From assembly GCA_032718475.1 (NCBI GenBank), contig JAUCBJ010000535.1, positions 1 through 64,000 on the forward strand: 64,000 bases of DNA. The letters run 5' to 3'. The position numbers were made by a program, and so were the translations under genes. This stretch comes from Nemertoderma westbladi (Eukaryota; Xenacoelomorpha; Nemertodermatida; Nemertodermatidae). Position 1 is the stretch's first letter; the number at the start of each line of letters is the position of its first letter. Below the pieces are notes generated by a model that saw only the letters and a list, made by a program, of their open reading frames with translations, searched no databases and was not told where the DNA came from. Below are positions 10,336 through 21,425 of this stretch, one piece after another.

Positions 10336-11990
10336 GTGGGGCGAGCCACGAAGTGAGCGAAGCATCAGCATATGCATATGGGTGCCATTGGTGAGTTGTC
10401 TGTCGTCGTCGTCGTTGTCGTCTGTCATCGTCATCGTCGTCACCTGTCGTTATAAATTTTTGATCGCTAATACCTCGGTTATTCCTTGATGAAATTAAAC
10501 GAAACTTTGAACGTATGTAGTCCGTAAAAGGTTTATAAAGAATCTGAAGTTTAGTCAAAAACGAACGAACGAAACGAGGCACAGGAGGAAGACGACAATT
10601 GTGTTGAAGACTTCTGACTTCAACGGTCAGACAACTCGTTAATGGTGCCCATACGCTAAAGGCTTTGTTGCCGTTATTCCCGACTCCATGGGGGAAAAGG
10701 CCGATGCTGGAGGCGGAATTTTCAGACCACTTTATCCCGGCCATTCACCGGATATTGGGAGTGGAGAAGGATGTTATCTGAGATGCAAGATTGTGGGTAG
10801 AGAAAAAGTTTCATGTAACTTGAACTCTGATTGAACCTTGTTCAATACCATAATGAACCTTGATTGAGAATAATTTGGGCTTCCCCACACCAATATACCA
10901 AATATTCACAATAATACACAAATATAAATTCCTACAGTAAATTATTTAATTACCCACTGTTCGCTTAACTTTCAGATTTTGACCTAACTAATGTTCCCTA
11001 TTTTCTCTCGGTCCTAGTCCCGGTACCGTAGTGTCAGTGTCGGTCGATCCTTTGCTTGTCCATCCCACCCTTCCCAAACCCTGATGGGATCGGTCATCAG
11101 GAAAGCGGTACGGCTTAGCTAGGGGTCTGTCAGTTCATCGCAGGGTCCCAACCATCTAAGTTTTCCGAATCCTTTTCAGGCTCGTAATCACGTTAGTAGT
11201 TGAGAACCCGCTCCGAATAGTCGGTAGGCAAGTAGAATCCGGTCCTCTGTCTTTCGACCCTGTCGCATGTCCGTCCCACCCTTCCCGAACCCTAAAGGGA
11301 TCGGTCATCAGGAAAGCTTTTGAAGCGTAGCCTTAGCTAGGGGTCTGTCGGCCCATTGTGAGTCCCAACTGTCGGAGCTTTCCGAGTCCTTTTCAGGCTC
11401 GTACTAACGCCAGTCGTGGAACCCACACCAGGAAGTCAGCCCTCGTTGAACCCTTCCTTTCCGTCCGGTCAGTCGAACTCAATGCAAAGACTCCACCCGA
11501 GTCCCTTTCAGGCTCAGTCGTAGCCAACACACCAGGAACCGCTTAGGATCTGTCAGTTCCCGTCGCAAATCCCTGGCGCATCGAGCAACGCCCGAGTCCC
11601 TTTCAGGCTCAGTCGCCACTGATGGCCAGGGACCGCTAAGGGCAGTCCTTGTCTCCAGGCCTAGCGGGTTACCAACTACCGAAGTAGAAGGAGGTTGTCT
11701 AGGCCTCAGTAACTATCAGGCAACCCTGACAGCTGAGAGTATTGCTTGATTTTGCCTCCCACCCATGGCCCTTAAATATCTGAGATGGTTCCCACATCCC
11801 GTAAGTCGCCCCAAGTTTCGCCCATAAATCGCCCCCAGTCTATTGAATGTGCCCAAATTTTGTATTCCCGCACCCACCACTGACATTGGACATTCATAAA
11901 ATATAACTCCAAAAATTATGTAACTCGCGTTATGATAAATTGAAATCCGCGAACAGGCTTTGCTCACTTCGTGCTGCACGAAGGCCCCAC
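10336..11990. mobile_element. DNA transposon with TIRs and ~10-bp target duplication (Mutator-like?)
   Basis: It interrupts the intron unit exactly where copies at 18700 and 44315 are continuous. The ends are imperfect inverted repeats: GTGGGGCGAGCCACGAAGTG on the left and a right end whose complement starts GTGGGGC and contains CACGAAGTGAGCAAAGC. Flanks GAACATGGAT (10326-10335) and GAACGTGTAT (11991-12000) match at 8 of 10 bases, compatible with a diverged 9-10-bp duplication as made by Mutator-like elements. The interior has (GTC/GTT)n repeats near 10400 and a tandem region at 11030-11660. No transposase frame is seen, so it is non-autonomous. Confidence 0.6.
11030..11660. repeat. Degenerate tandem repeats inside the TIR element
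   Basis: Recurring blocks 'GGGATCGGTCATCAGGAAAG' (about 11088 and 11298) and 'CCTTTTCAGGCTCGTA' or 'CCCTTTCAGGCTCAGTCG' (about 11174, 11389, 11505, 11598). Spacings fall from ~210 to ~100 bp. No gene. Confidence 0.65.
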
Positions 11991-12637
11991 GAACGTGTAT
12001 GTATGTGCGTACAGCATGTATGTAAATTAGTACATTGTAAATAATCTGTGCCAAATCAGTTGTTTGGCATCGGATCGGTAGTGTCTTTCAGTCCCGGTTT
12101 CACGATTACCTGGCATTTAGAGAACTGATAATGGCAACCATCTCTGGGTTTATTTTATACTAAAGTAGATAGCAGATAGACCGCATGGATGCAAATAGCT
12201 ATGAGAAAACCAACACTGATGACAACTTTTCTATACCAGACACTTTACCTTTATCAGTAATATAATTGGCAATGTGTGCAAATTTGATGTTGATCTTTAT
12301 TTGATCAAGTAAAGTTCAACCATGTACAATAATAGCACCACCATCGTTCATGCACTACATCCGCTACTAGTCACCATCACTACAGTCTTGTAGGACATGA
12401 ACCAACGAAGGGTACCTAACAACTACCATGATATTAGATCATGTGGTACACCCCAACTCCACATGTGTTCATGACACCCACCCAAACAAAGTAAAGTGCT
12501 TTAGGCTCATAAATTATTATTATGGAAGTTCTACTGTCTAGGAGAGACATTTAGCGTTTAAATGGAAAAAATTAAATAAAGTATTTTAAGTTTCACTCTC
12601 CCCATCATCTAATGGATTATCAGGAATATCAATAAAC
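11991..12637. repeat. cbEGF intron unit, copy 1, third piece
   Basis: Matches 44320-44945: TACAGCATGTATG, GCACTACATCCGCTACTAGT, CATCTAATGGA. It stops at CAATAAAC (12630-12637), where the composite element begins. The unit resumes with the same octamer at 17283. Confidence 0.8.
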
Positions 12638-12654
12638 GGTTATATATATAAAAT

Positions 12655-12837
12655 ATATAAAATAACGCGAGTAAAAATATCGAGTGTTGAAAAATAACGA
12701 TAATATCGAGATTTCAAAAAATATCGAGAGTAAAAATATCGAGTGTTGAAAAATATCGGGAGTAAAAATATAGAGTGTTGAAAAATATCGATGAGTAAAA
12801 ATATCGAGAGTAAAAATATCGATAGTAACAATTATTT
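12655..12837 (+). repeat. ATCGAG satellite, left arm
   Basis: Alternating 15-17-bp units AATATCGAGAGTAAA and ATATCGAGTGTTGAAAA. They form the inverse complement of the 17034-17270 array. The 'FTLDIF' open frames across it are repeat translations. Confidence 0.85.
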
Positions 12838-13268
12838 TTAACCCACGGGCGCCCATGGGATTTGAGCCACACGGAGTACCATTGGGGTCACATTAGACCC
12901 CAGTACTAAAATAGTAGTTTCTTGTGGGCCTGAATGGAAATATGTAGTAATAATGGACCGAATCTCTATTGGAGCCACCAAACTAAGTAGTTTTAGCCCA
13001 GACCTGTAAATTTTCAACTTGTCTGACTGTCTGACTTTTATATCAAATAAAATTTAATATATTTAATTTTTTGGAAATTTTCCCTTAAAATCCGGAATCC
13101 GCTCTTTTAATTTACAAAATAACAACTAATAGACACATAATATCCACTAATAGAACTAATGATACTACTAGTACAACCTAACTAACTATAACCTAATATA
13201 ATCTAACTACTAATAGAAACAACAACACGAAACAATAACAATAAAAAAATTGTAAATCCCGCAACAAA

Positions 13269-14227
13269 TTATCCACAACATCCGCAACAAATAATTGCCA
13301 AGTGTTCCTTACACACAAACTTATTGCACTTAGCACAAACGTTGCTTATCTTTGCGTCTTTAGTACGTGGACAATAATCGCAACGCTTTCTCTTAGTAGA
13401 CCCTCGATTCAGTACAACTGGATGGGTATTATAGGACGCGTTTCTGTTGGTTTCAGAAATAATAGCTATAGAACTGCTAGGAATTCTGCTGTACACAGTT
13501 CTAACAGATACCGCTTCTTTCATTAGTTGTTCTGAGAGAGATAAAAGAAAATGTCTTCTTTCTTTGAAAGTAGAACGACGTTGTGTAGATGGGAATTTAA
13601 TTCGAAAAACAATAAAGGCAGCTATAGCTGCAACGTCTGTTATGGTGTAAAATAATTTTACTGGCCAACGTCTCGTTGCCCTTCTAACGGTTGCCATGGT
13701 GACCATTTTATCCATAACATCGACACCGCCCTTGAGATGGTTGTAATCTAATATTATTTCCGGCTTTGCACTTTCTTCAGTAGAAACTTTATTGTCAAAA
13801 TGCATGGTTGAAATTAAATTAACAACTTTACCTTTCTTGGGTATATATGAAACAATTGTAGTGTTTCTAGTAAACCCGAATATACTGGAATACGTATTCC
13901 TATCCTTAGTTATAACAAACTCACGAGGTAAGGCGGTTTTATTTTTTTTCATGGTTCCAAGGTAAGATAATTTATTTACAGAGAGTTCGTTCACAAGATC
14001 AATGCTAGAAAAAAAGTTATCTGCACAAATATTGCGGCCAGAATTAAAAATAGGCCTCGTTAAATCTAATACAACACGTTTTCCTTGACCGGTTTCTTTT
14101 TTCTTACCTGGAAGTTTTCCAAGGTAAACCTGTCCGTTACAAGGAAACCATGTTTCACTATCACAACTCCACCAAACTTTAATACCATATTTGGCAGGTT
14201 TGCTTTTTATGTACTGTCTGAACAGAC
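13269..14227 (-). pseudogene. piggyBac transposase, C-terminal part (after LINE insertion)
   Basis: This is the second half of a DDE_Tnp_1_7 (piggyBac) transposase, which cuts and pastes DNA at TTAA. Reading from the LINE junction at 14227, FRQYIKSKPAKYG is a typical piggyBac block. CADNFFSS carries the second catalytic Asp. DYNHLKGGVDVMDKM carries the third. The C-terminus is a cysteine-rich zinc-binding domain (CDYC, CAKCNKFVCKEH, CCGCC) as in other piggyBac proteins. The frame is open to its stop. Residues encoded beyond 14227 in the same frame come from the LINE, not the transposase. The N-terminal half is at 15080-16068. Confidence 0.9.
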
Positions 14228-15079
14228 TACTACTACTAGGATCGGCATGCTGCATTGCAGCTGCATTTTTAAGAATGCTGTGCCGGCTTGTCAACAAAAT
14301 TGCGCCGCCACAACTCCCTATCACCCATGACATTTGCTAGATCATCCGCATCTTTAAGGCCAGTGTCCTTTAAGATGCGTCTCAAGAAAGTCATGGGCTG
14401 TCCACCATGCTTATTCACTCCATGAGGCTGCCAAAGTACAAGATTATGCACTGGCTGGTCCTCACGGCGAAAGCAATGTCCTGCAAAGCGGAGGCGATTT
14501 TGTTCTAGTGTCAAGCTTGGGGGAACCAATGAGACACCTCCAATGTTATATAGTGTCTGGTTGGAGATGTGTGCATTGTACTTGACACAATGTACCCGGC
14601 GTAGCATTCTTGTGAATGTGCCATCCAGAGATTTGGTGTCCTCAGCAGTTAGAGCCCAGCATGGACTCCCGTAGAGGAGTACTGGAACTACTGCTGCTCT
14701 AAATAATCGGACCTTAAGTTTCCGATTAATTCTAGGTGACTTCCAAATCCTGGAAAGCCTATTCAAGGCTGCCCATGCCTTTCCCTTACGTATTCGAAGG
14801 TCCTCACCTGACTTCCGGATCCATGATCCCAGGTAACAGAAGTCGTCCACATGCTCAAGCATACCATCCTTTGAGCTTATGCTCATCCGATCAGAGACTT
14901 GCTGAGGACTTTCAAAGTTAACTGTCAGAATTTTGGTCTTTCTGGAGTTAATAAAAAGACCAACACTAGAAGCAGCATGTTCTAATGAGCTGAGGAGCCG
15001 CTGGGCTCCCTCTAATGATTCTGAGAGTACTCCTAAGTCATCAGCAAAGTCTAGATCAGTTAGGTACTTGGCAGGTCAT
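14228..15079 (-). mobile_element. RTE-like LINE, copy B, inserted in the piggyBac transposase
   Basis: About 850 bp of the LINE 3' end (FADDLGVLSES motif to the stop) with tail TACTACTACTAGGATCGG on the plus strand. It is flanked by the 13-bp target duplication TGTCTGAACAGAC (14215-14227 and 15080-15092). It is closely similar to copy A, so the insertion looks recent. It is 5'-truncated inside the RT domain. Confidence 0.92.
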
Positions 15080-16068
15080 TGTCTGAACAGACATCCGCCC
15101 CTAAAGGGAGTTAGCATTTCATCAACTGTAACCGATGGGCCGGGAATATAAGAAGATTTTAGATGCGAAATAAATAAATCCCAAAGTTCCCTAATTGGAG
15201 CCAGTTTGTCTTCTTTACGACGGACCTCTCTAGTAGCTCGATTATCAAATCGAAGGAATCGAAGCAACTCACCAAATCTCTTTCGAGAAAAGACTGCATT
15301 ATATATTGGGCGACCATATTCGGTGTGAAATAAATCAGCCAGTGGCAATCGAGAATCACGTTGGACCCCAGTCATAATAAGAAATCCAATAAATCCAACG
15401 ATCTCTTCTAAAATAAACGGTTTGAAACTATCTTTTGCTTGGTGAATGCCTTCAGTGTTTGTATTTTCTAATATTATAGTTAACATGGCGGTTGTGAAAA
15501 ATATTCGAAGGGTATCCGCAGCTGATTCAATGAGGTTTTGCCGAACATGCCTGGGTAGACCTCCGGAAGTTCGGACAATATTAATGTTCCGGACTTTTCC
15601 TGGTGTATGAGGAGTTTTTGACCATGTAATTTTCCCGTCTTTGGAAACATAATTTGAGTTCTTGTTCTTTGGATTAGCCTCAGTTGGAGCAGCAACTTCA
15701 CTACTATCTGTATCACTAGTCAGAGTCATGACTTCTTCGTCGTCTTCGCTGCAAACTTCCTCGTCTTCGCTGCAAACTTCCTCGTCTTCGCTGCAAACTT
15801 CCTCGTCTTCGCTGCAAACTTCCTCGTCTTCGCTGCAAACTTCCTCGTCTTCGCTGCAAACTTCTTCGGTAGAGATATCAGACCCGTTATCACTAGCTTC
15901 TACATCATCTACACCTTGATCAGGAATGACTCCCTCCAAAAATCGAGGATCATAGAACGAATCGACCCGTTTCATCCGATCTCTGCGGGGATAAGTTTTC
16001 CTTTCTCTGCCATTACGTGATGGTGGGGTACTGCTTGTACCGGTGGTACTGGTACATGAACTCATCAT
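15080..16068 (-). pseudogene. piggyBac transposase, N-terminal part
   Basis: It starts at a double ATG (16068). A basic stretch (NGRERKTYPRRDR) comes first, then an acidic region with six EEVCSED heptads encoded by 21-bp tandem repeats (15740-15866). The DDE_Tnp_1_7 N-terminal domain follows. The first catalytic Asp lies in TVDEMLTPFRG, just before the LINE junction. The frame is open throughout and would continue in phase into 14227-13269 if one copy of the 13-bp duplication and the LINE were absent, so the insertion is the only obvious lesion. All three catalytic Asp residues are present across the two parts. An upstream region of about 570 bp (16069-16636) would hold the promoter. Confidence 0.9.
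15740..15866 (-). repeat. 21-bp coding repeats (acidic heptads)
   Basis: Six near-identical 21-bp units encode EEVCSED in the transposase frame. The serine-rich open frame on the plus strand is only their complement. Confidence 0.9.
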
Positions 16069-16642
16069 TTCCAGATTTCTGTATTACAGTACTGTATTAC
16101 CGGTACTGTACTACCGTACACAATGTACAACAGTAGGCCTACTGCGTAGAGTATTTATACAGTAGGTTTATTTATAGGAATACGTACTGGAACTGAAATG
16201 AAACTAAAACGATGATCTAAAATTTACTATGCACTTGAGCGTTAGAGAGACATATCCTTACATTACAGGTAATTGCCAAGAGAGCGGAGCTTTATGCTCG
16301 CTCCCGGTGTTTCAATGTCACATTCACTGGTCTCTTGTACTTATCATGAATGTAAACTGAAATTAAATTCCACTTAGGTGTTTCCTTTCGAGATTAAATG
16401 CATAAAAAACCATTGGGGTCGTATTGACCCCAATGGTCATTGGCGTGGCCAAGGTAATTAAATTCAAATTAAAAGCGTAAATTAAATTTTTGGTGTGCGA
16501 AGTTATATGGGTCGTGTAGAGCACACAAAAATTGAGGAATTCATGGAACTTCAGCTCCTGAACATTAATTGGACTGAAATGACAACACTTTCAATGAGTC
16601 CTTGGGGTCTTAAAAGACCCCATGGGAGTCCTTGGGTTTTAA

Positions 16643-17033
16643 TAAGGGTTGTATGATAATTTTTTTCATAAAAATGTTCTAGTACAAAAAACTGTGTTCT
16701 AGAACAAAAATATTTATCAACATTGATAGCTTACACGTGTTGTTCTATGAGATTTATAAAAAGAAATTGAAAATACTAGCTATTTTAAAAAATTAAAAAT
16801 TTTATCTAGAACTAAAAAATGTGTTCTAGAACAAAAATAGTTATCAAAATTGATAGCTAGCACTTCTTCTATAATATTTATTAAAAAATAGCAAAAACTA
16901 GCTTGTATGATAAATCTGGTAAGTAGGTTCCCAAGGTATATTAATGCCATTTATTTGCACTTGCACTGTTGTAACCCATGCACTGAAATATTGTACCATA
17001 ATTCTAAATAAAATGCTCACGCAAAATGCAATA
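16643..17033. repeat. Region with ~130-bp tandem duplication
   Basis: GTGTTCTAGAACAAAAATA followed by a TATCAA..TTGATAGCT inverted pair occurs at about 16692 and 16821, with ~100 bp of shared sequence. No gene seen. It lies between the piggyBac right end and the right satellite arm. Confidence 0.7.
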
Positions 17034-17270
17034 TTTTTATTCTCAATATATTTTTCAACACTCGATATTTTTACTCTCGATATTTTTCAACAATCGATAT
17101 TTGCCAACACTCTTTATTTTCGATATTTTTCATCTCGCGCTATTTTTACTCTCGATATTTTTTAATTACGTTAATTTTCAACACTCGTTATTTTTACTCA
17201 CGATATTTTTACTCTCGTTATTTTTACTCTCGTTATTTTTACTCTCGATATTTTTCAAGTCTCAATAGTT
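17034..17270 (-). repeat. ATCGAG satellite, right arm
   Basis: TTTTTACTCTCGATAT and TTTTTCAACACTCGATA units are the inverse complement of the left arm at 12655-12837. CTCGTTATT variants appear near its right end. Confidence 0.85.
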
Positions 17271-17391
17271 TTCACCATTACACAATAAACAGGAATATCA
17301 ATGCATTTTTTGGGTTTCCAGTATTATGTCAATTACATTATTATAAACTAAATTAGAATGAAGGAGTTGAAATAGTTACTTAAATACTTAC

Positions 17392-17514
17392 CAGTGCATG
17401 ATTCACCAGTTCCCTCATAGCCGGAATTGCAAGCACAGCTGAATCCACCAACAGTATTTGTGCAGCTAGCATCATTGTGGCAATTATCAGTATCGGTATC
17501 ACATTCATCAATAT
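17392..17514 (-). CDS. cbEGF exon, copy 1
   Basis: A 123-bp internal exon on the minus strand. The acceptor TTTATAG precedes it at 17515 and the donor GTAAGTA follows at 17391. Both junctions are phase 1, so it is a symmetric exon that can be duplicated without shifting frame. It encodes one calcium-binding EGF domain: DIDEC calcium ligand motif, six cysteines (EC, NC, SC, SC, AC, SC) and CTNTVGGFSCAC, which fits the C-x-N-x4-F-x-C-x-C consensus for Asp/Asn beta-hydroxylation. Such modules build fibrillin-, Notch- or fibropellin-like extracellular proteins. The middle codons read NCHND. By eye it is base-for-base identical to copy 4 (42108-42230). No start or stop codon belongs to it; the rest of the gene lies on other exons. 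Confidence 0.85.
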
Positions 17515-17560
17515 CTATAAAGCATAAAATAGTACCAATAATTAACTTTTAACATAGAGT

Positions 17561-18535
17561 TTGTTTGACGGATCAAAAATAGAATTGGACGAGTTGTCTA
17601 GTAGCGTAAACTGATTCTCGCTGCAAACCAATTCGTTGTTTGAATAGCTGATTTCTGAATGTGCCATTGTGAATGGGTACCGGTATCTTGTTTTAGGAAA
17701 TAAATAAATACTTTTAAGAAAATAAATAAAACTTTTCAATAATAAAAATGAGATAATGAATGGAAATGCGGTGAACGGGGACTATTATAGAGGGGGGCTA
17801 GAAAGGGATTAGCCAATCAGGGCGCAGGAGGGAGATATATACTATATAGCCAATCAGTGCGCTTGTATAATTAAACCAATGAGGAACCAGTTTTGTTGAC
17901 GTCATACGAGGCGAGTTATAGTTTTCCCAATGTTATTCAATAGCAGCCAGAGTGGCGCCATTGAATAACGAAGACAAAGGGAGGGCCGCAATAGTGTAAT
18001 TAGTTACCAGTATGGGACCTATATAGCCTAGGGCTAAGTATGGCGGTGCCAACAATGACGGCATTCGATAAGTTATAACACTATTTATTGGTAATTCTAA
18101 AAATAGAAATCAATAAATAAAGTAAAAGTGATACAATTAATTAATTTAAAAATTAGATAAAAATAAATAAGAATCAATAAATAAAAGGGTAGAGGAGTCA
18201 CTTATGACACCCCTTTATCCTCTCAGTGACAATTAGAGATCATTCACCCATTGCGTGTTAGGGCGCTAATCGGTCTGATTAATTAGGATAATCAATTAAA
18301 TCCTAATTAGGAGCCGTAAGACACCTATTAGGGATTAAATGTCCTAATAAATTGATGACACCCGTCAAATAGGTTCTAATTAGCCTAATTGGGAGGTGTC
18401 ACCAAGACAGTCTGGCGCCAATGACACCCAGTGACACCCTATGTGTCACATTCCTGAGCGATGAGTCATGAGTGAGGTCTAAGTGTCACCGATAGGATCA
18501 AACGCCTACTACTTACATTGTATATAATCTGTATA
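17561..18535. other. No gene; CCAAT boxes and TGACAC motifs
   Basis: 17809-17893 holds three CCAAT boxes (AGCCAATCAG twice, ACCAATGAG) around a TATATACTATATAG stretch, which resembles promoter composition. 17932-17976 can fold (TTATTCAAT ... ATTGAATAA). 18200-18500 carries repeated TGACACC/GGTGTCA motifs (about 18207, 18357, 18396, 18421, 18431) among TCCTAATTAGG-like inverted repeats. The rest is AT-rich. Confidence 0.4.
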
Positions 18536-19020
18536 GGACTTCATTAGACAAATTAAACAAAAATTACCTAAAGGACCAAAATAGAATTAAATTAACCACA
18601 AACTTTTTACCAACAATCGCAACCGTCTTATTTTCAAATTTGTGATCCCATTGAGAGACTGCTATGTGGAAATATGAATGGGTTCCATAAAGATAACATG
18701 GATGTTATGTATGTGTGTACTGTACAGCATGTATGAAAATTAGTACATTGTACATAATCTGTGCCAAAAAAGTTGTTTGGCATCTGTAGTGTTTTACAGT
18801 CCCGGTTTCACAATTACCTGGCATTTAGAGAACTGATAATGGCAACCATAATGCTGGTCACCATCTCTGATTTTATTTAATACTAAAGTAGATAGCAGAT
18901 AGACCTCATGGATGCAAATAGCTATGAGAAAGCCATCACTGATGACAACTTTTCTGTACCAAACACTTTAACTTTATCAGTAATATAATTTGCAACATTT
19001 GCAACATTTGATTTGATTAA
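18536..19020. repeat. cbEGF intron unit, copy 2, first piece
   Basis: Matches 44145-44570, including the captured LINE fragment at about 18648-18710. It breaks at a TTAA (19017-19020) that begins the TTAACCCTATTAGTACC element. Confidence 0.75.
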
Positions 19021-19260
19021 CCCTATTAGTACCTGGCTATAAAATGTTGTACAAATACCGGGGGGGGGGGGGGGGGGGGGAATCAGATCGCTCCAGGCAC
19101 CTGAAGACTATTTTTTCGAACCACAGTTGAAAGTGTACTTTTATACGGGGGTGAGACCTGGACACTTAACCCTATTAGTACCTGGCTATAAAATGTTGTA
19201 CAAATACCGGGGGGGGGGGGGGGCGTCATATTGACCCCCCCCCCCCCCCACCTTTAAAAT
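19017..19260. mobile_element. TTAA-flanked element ends with poly-G/poly-C tracts
   Basis: TTAACCCTATTAGTACCTGG occurs at 19017 and again at 19166. Each is followed by ~30 bp of shared sequence (AAATGTTGTACAAATACC) and a long G run. The second copy continues into GTCATATTGACCCC and a long C run. The opposite-orientation end CCCGGGTTTAATAGGGTTAA lies at 21268-21284. TTAA targets and the GGGGTC...GACCCC core resemble the piggyBac element at 12842-16636, so these look like noncoding piggyBac-type elements. Homopolymer lengths in an assembly are unreliable. Confidence 0.6.
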
Positions 19261-19677
19261 CTACAAATTTTTACGAAAATGTCTGCGTTTTTGTTTGTAC
19301 GTAGGTATCACTAGTCTGGATCCGACCGAAAAAACAATTTTCTAAAAAATATACTGGGGTGGTTATATTGCAGCACCAAAATTACAAGTAGTGCACAATT
19401 TTCACAAAATTTGAAAGTTACATTTTTCGGCTAATTGTTTTTCAATACAGGTTTTCTGGGGCGCAAAATACATTGGAAAATATTTAAAAATGATATGATT
19501 ACTATAAATGGCTGTTTAGTCCTCTCTGCTTAGGAAAAAAATGAAAAAAACTAGTAACTACCACTTTTCAGTTAGAACACAAAATTTTTAATTCACTTAT
19601 ACGATGCTATATATTCACATTTTCAGGTTTTTTAGGGCGCTGATTCTAATGGAATACATTTCTAACATGCCAGATCA

Positions 19678-20060
19678 TTGCTACTTGTATTTTTCGGCGT
19701 AATTTGGCAAATTTCGGTGCTAGCACCAAATTTCGTACCCATCACCAAAAAGTACAAGTTTGCGAAGTCCAGTGCTGTTTTTATTGATCCCATCGGATTC
19801 AGGACCCTCATAAACCCGTATAACGCAAGAAACAAGATGACACTATCTAATGATAAATTTTCTAATTTTCAAAATTTGGTGCTGGGACAACAATATTCAC
19901 CCACCGGCGAAAAATACAAGTTTGAAAACTCTTATGAAATTTTTACTGATTCCATTGAATTCAGATCCCTCACAAACCCGTATAACGCAAGAAACAAGGT
20001 GACACAATCAATTGATATATTTGATGGTTTTCAAAATTTGGTATATATATAAATAAAATA
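19678..20060 (+). repeat. 162-bp tandem repeat with an open reading frame
   Basis: Two full units and part of a third. Each unit translates to a ~54-residue block with KYKF, an F-x-D/E-F(R) stretch, NPYNARNK and NFQNLV. Inverted, more diverged units lie at 36246-36890. The frame is kept across units, but there is no start context, splice site or family I recognise. It may simply be a satellite whose period is a multiple of three. Confidence 0.6.
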
Positions 20061-20081
20061 TATATAAAATATGAAATATTT

Positions 20082-20213
20082 TAACAAGTAAAATCAACCA
20101 TATACAATAATAGCACCAGCATCCATCTTGCACTACATCAGTCTTTTAGAACATCAACCAACAAAGGACATCTAACAACTAACTACCATGTTATTGGATC
20201 ATGTGGTACACCC
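20082..20213. repeat. cbEGF intron unit, copy 2, second piece
   Basis: Matches the unit around 44590-44740 (AATAGCACCAGCATCC, CATGTTATTGGATCATGTGG). It ends where the CGTCACCTTCAAG element is inserted. Confidence 0.7.
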
Positions 20214-20397
20214 CGTCACCTTCAAGGCAGAACCCCCTAAGTCGATTTTTGTAGTTCTGAGATAATCGATAAAAACTGTTTATTTTTTAGAGAGATGCCC
20301 CAGTTTACTTGTTATTGTGTTTATTGATAACTAAATATATATAGAATTCATATAACTAAACTTTCACTTTGATTCAGAATTACCTTTGAAATATATT

Positions 20398-20566
20398 GCG
20401 GTTTTTTTGTAAAAATTCTGACTTATGGTGTTTTGCCAAAACAAAGAACACCATTTTCTGGTATTATCTCGTAACTATACGATAGTTGCGGGGTATTGCC
20501 TAGAAAACAAGGTATCCTCAATTTGGCAAAACACCATAAGTCCGAATTTTTACAAAAAACACACAA
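20398..20566. repeat. Long hairpin (MITE-like)
   Basis: Arms TTATGGTGTTTTGCCAAA (about 20424) and TTTGGCAAAACACCATAA (about 20522), with matching GTAAAAATTC flanks, form a stem of ~34 bp around a ~90-bp loop. Confidence 0.75.
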
Positions 20567-21227
20567 AATATATCAAATAATAGCCAAGGCGTATCGTACG
20601 TCCTTAATAATTTAGTGCGTAATGCGCACATAATACATGTGCGCATTTGTTATTAGCTAATACGTGCTATCTAACATGTTAACTAGGACATGATCAGGTG
20701 TTAGTATTACCTGTAAACGCAATAATAACAAATAATCACATACAATATAGCTAACACACTTGCGCACATGTTGGAAATTTTTGAATTCAAAATTCAAAAG
20801 GGCTCCATAAGTTTTTGATATTTTGGTATAAATTGCTTCTAAATCTAAAATAAGTACGGGACTGTAGTTAGAATCATGTATCAATACAAATTGAACAAAA
20901 TGTAGCCAAATGCAGAACTATAAGAACAAAATTTAAATTCAAGAAAGCGGAACTCTAAGTACAAAATATAGCCATGTATAATACCGGTACAAAACCGGTA
21001 TAATTCAAAAATAGAGATGTTACAAATCATATTTAATGGAATGTAATTTTCAAAAAACGTCTCAAAAAAAGTGCCAAAAGTAGGGTTAAAAAATGGTGCT
21101 ATAACTCGAAAACTACCCAATATTTTTGAAAACGGTTTTCACTACTAGGAAGATAAAAGATTTTTAGGAAAAGTCATAAAATTTCAGATTCCCAACTGCG
21201 TTTGTTTCAGAATTATAATAAAAAAAC
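20567..21227. other. AT-rich interior, no gene; dispersed repeat
   Basis: About 20990-21145 is an inverted match of 36060-36215 (AAAACGTCTCAAAAA, TTTGAAAACGGTTTTCACTA). Short frames on the minus strand are not supported by any family. Confidence 0.5.
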
Positions 21228-21284
21228 CACGGGGGGGGGGGGTCATATTGACCCCCCCCCCCCCCCCGGGTTTAATAGGGTTAA
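21228..21284. mobile_element. Right end of a TTAA element with poly-G/poly-C
   Basis: A G run, TCATATTGACC, a C run, then GGGTTTAATAGGGTTAA. This is the inverse of the ends at 19017 and 19166. It lies inside the CGTCACC element, so it cannot be the simple partner of the 19166 end by nesting alone. Confidence 0.55.
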
Positions 21285-21425
21285 TGAGATACACAAACAT
21301 TAATGAGGGACACAAACATTAATGAGGGACACAAACATTAATGAGATACACAAACATTAATGAGGGACACAAACAATAAACGAGGGACAGATATCAATCA
21401 AGGGCACAAACATTAATCATGGGCA
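21285..21425. repeat. 18-20-bp minisatellite
   Basis: Tandem copies of ATTAATGAGGGACACAAAC. Inverted copies (TTAATATTTGTGTCC) reappear at about 22010-22065, so the two arrays could be subterminal repeats of one element. G runs at 21703-21719 and 21773-21792 lie between them. Confidence 0.8.

Larger units (their letters stand above)
12842..16636 (-). mobile_element. piggyBac element
   Basis: The left end TTAA (12838-12841) is followed by CCCACGGGCGCCCATGGG. The right end CCCATGGGAGTCCTTGGG (16619-16636) is the inverse complement at 15 of 18 positions and is followed by TT and TTAA (16639-16642). TTAA targets and ends starting CCC are diagnostic of piggyBac. Subterminal hairpins GGGGTC-N6-GACCCC occur near both ends (about 12886, 16412 and 16603). 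The element encodes the transposase described below, split by a LINE. Confidence 0.85.
12638..17282. mobile_element. Composite insertion flanked by inverted ATCGAG satellites, 8-bp target duplication
   Basis: The intron unit is continuous across this point at 22543-22570, 41992-42020, 44935-44960 and 47350-47380. Here it is split, and CAATAAAC is present on both sides (12630-12637 and 17283-17290), an 8-bp duplication. Just inside each end is an array of AAAAATATCGAGAGT-type units in opposite orientation. No clean TIR is visible at the extreme ends. A complete piggyBac element (12842-16636) lies inside. An 8-bp duplication fits hAT-like and a few other superfamilies; the carrier element cannot be classified from sequence alone. 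Confidence 0.55.
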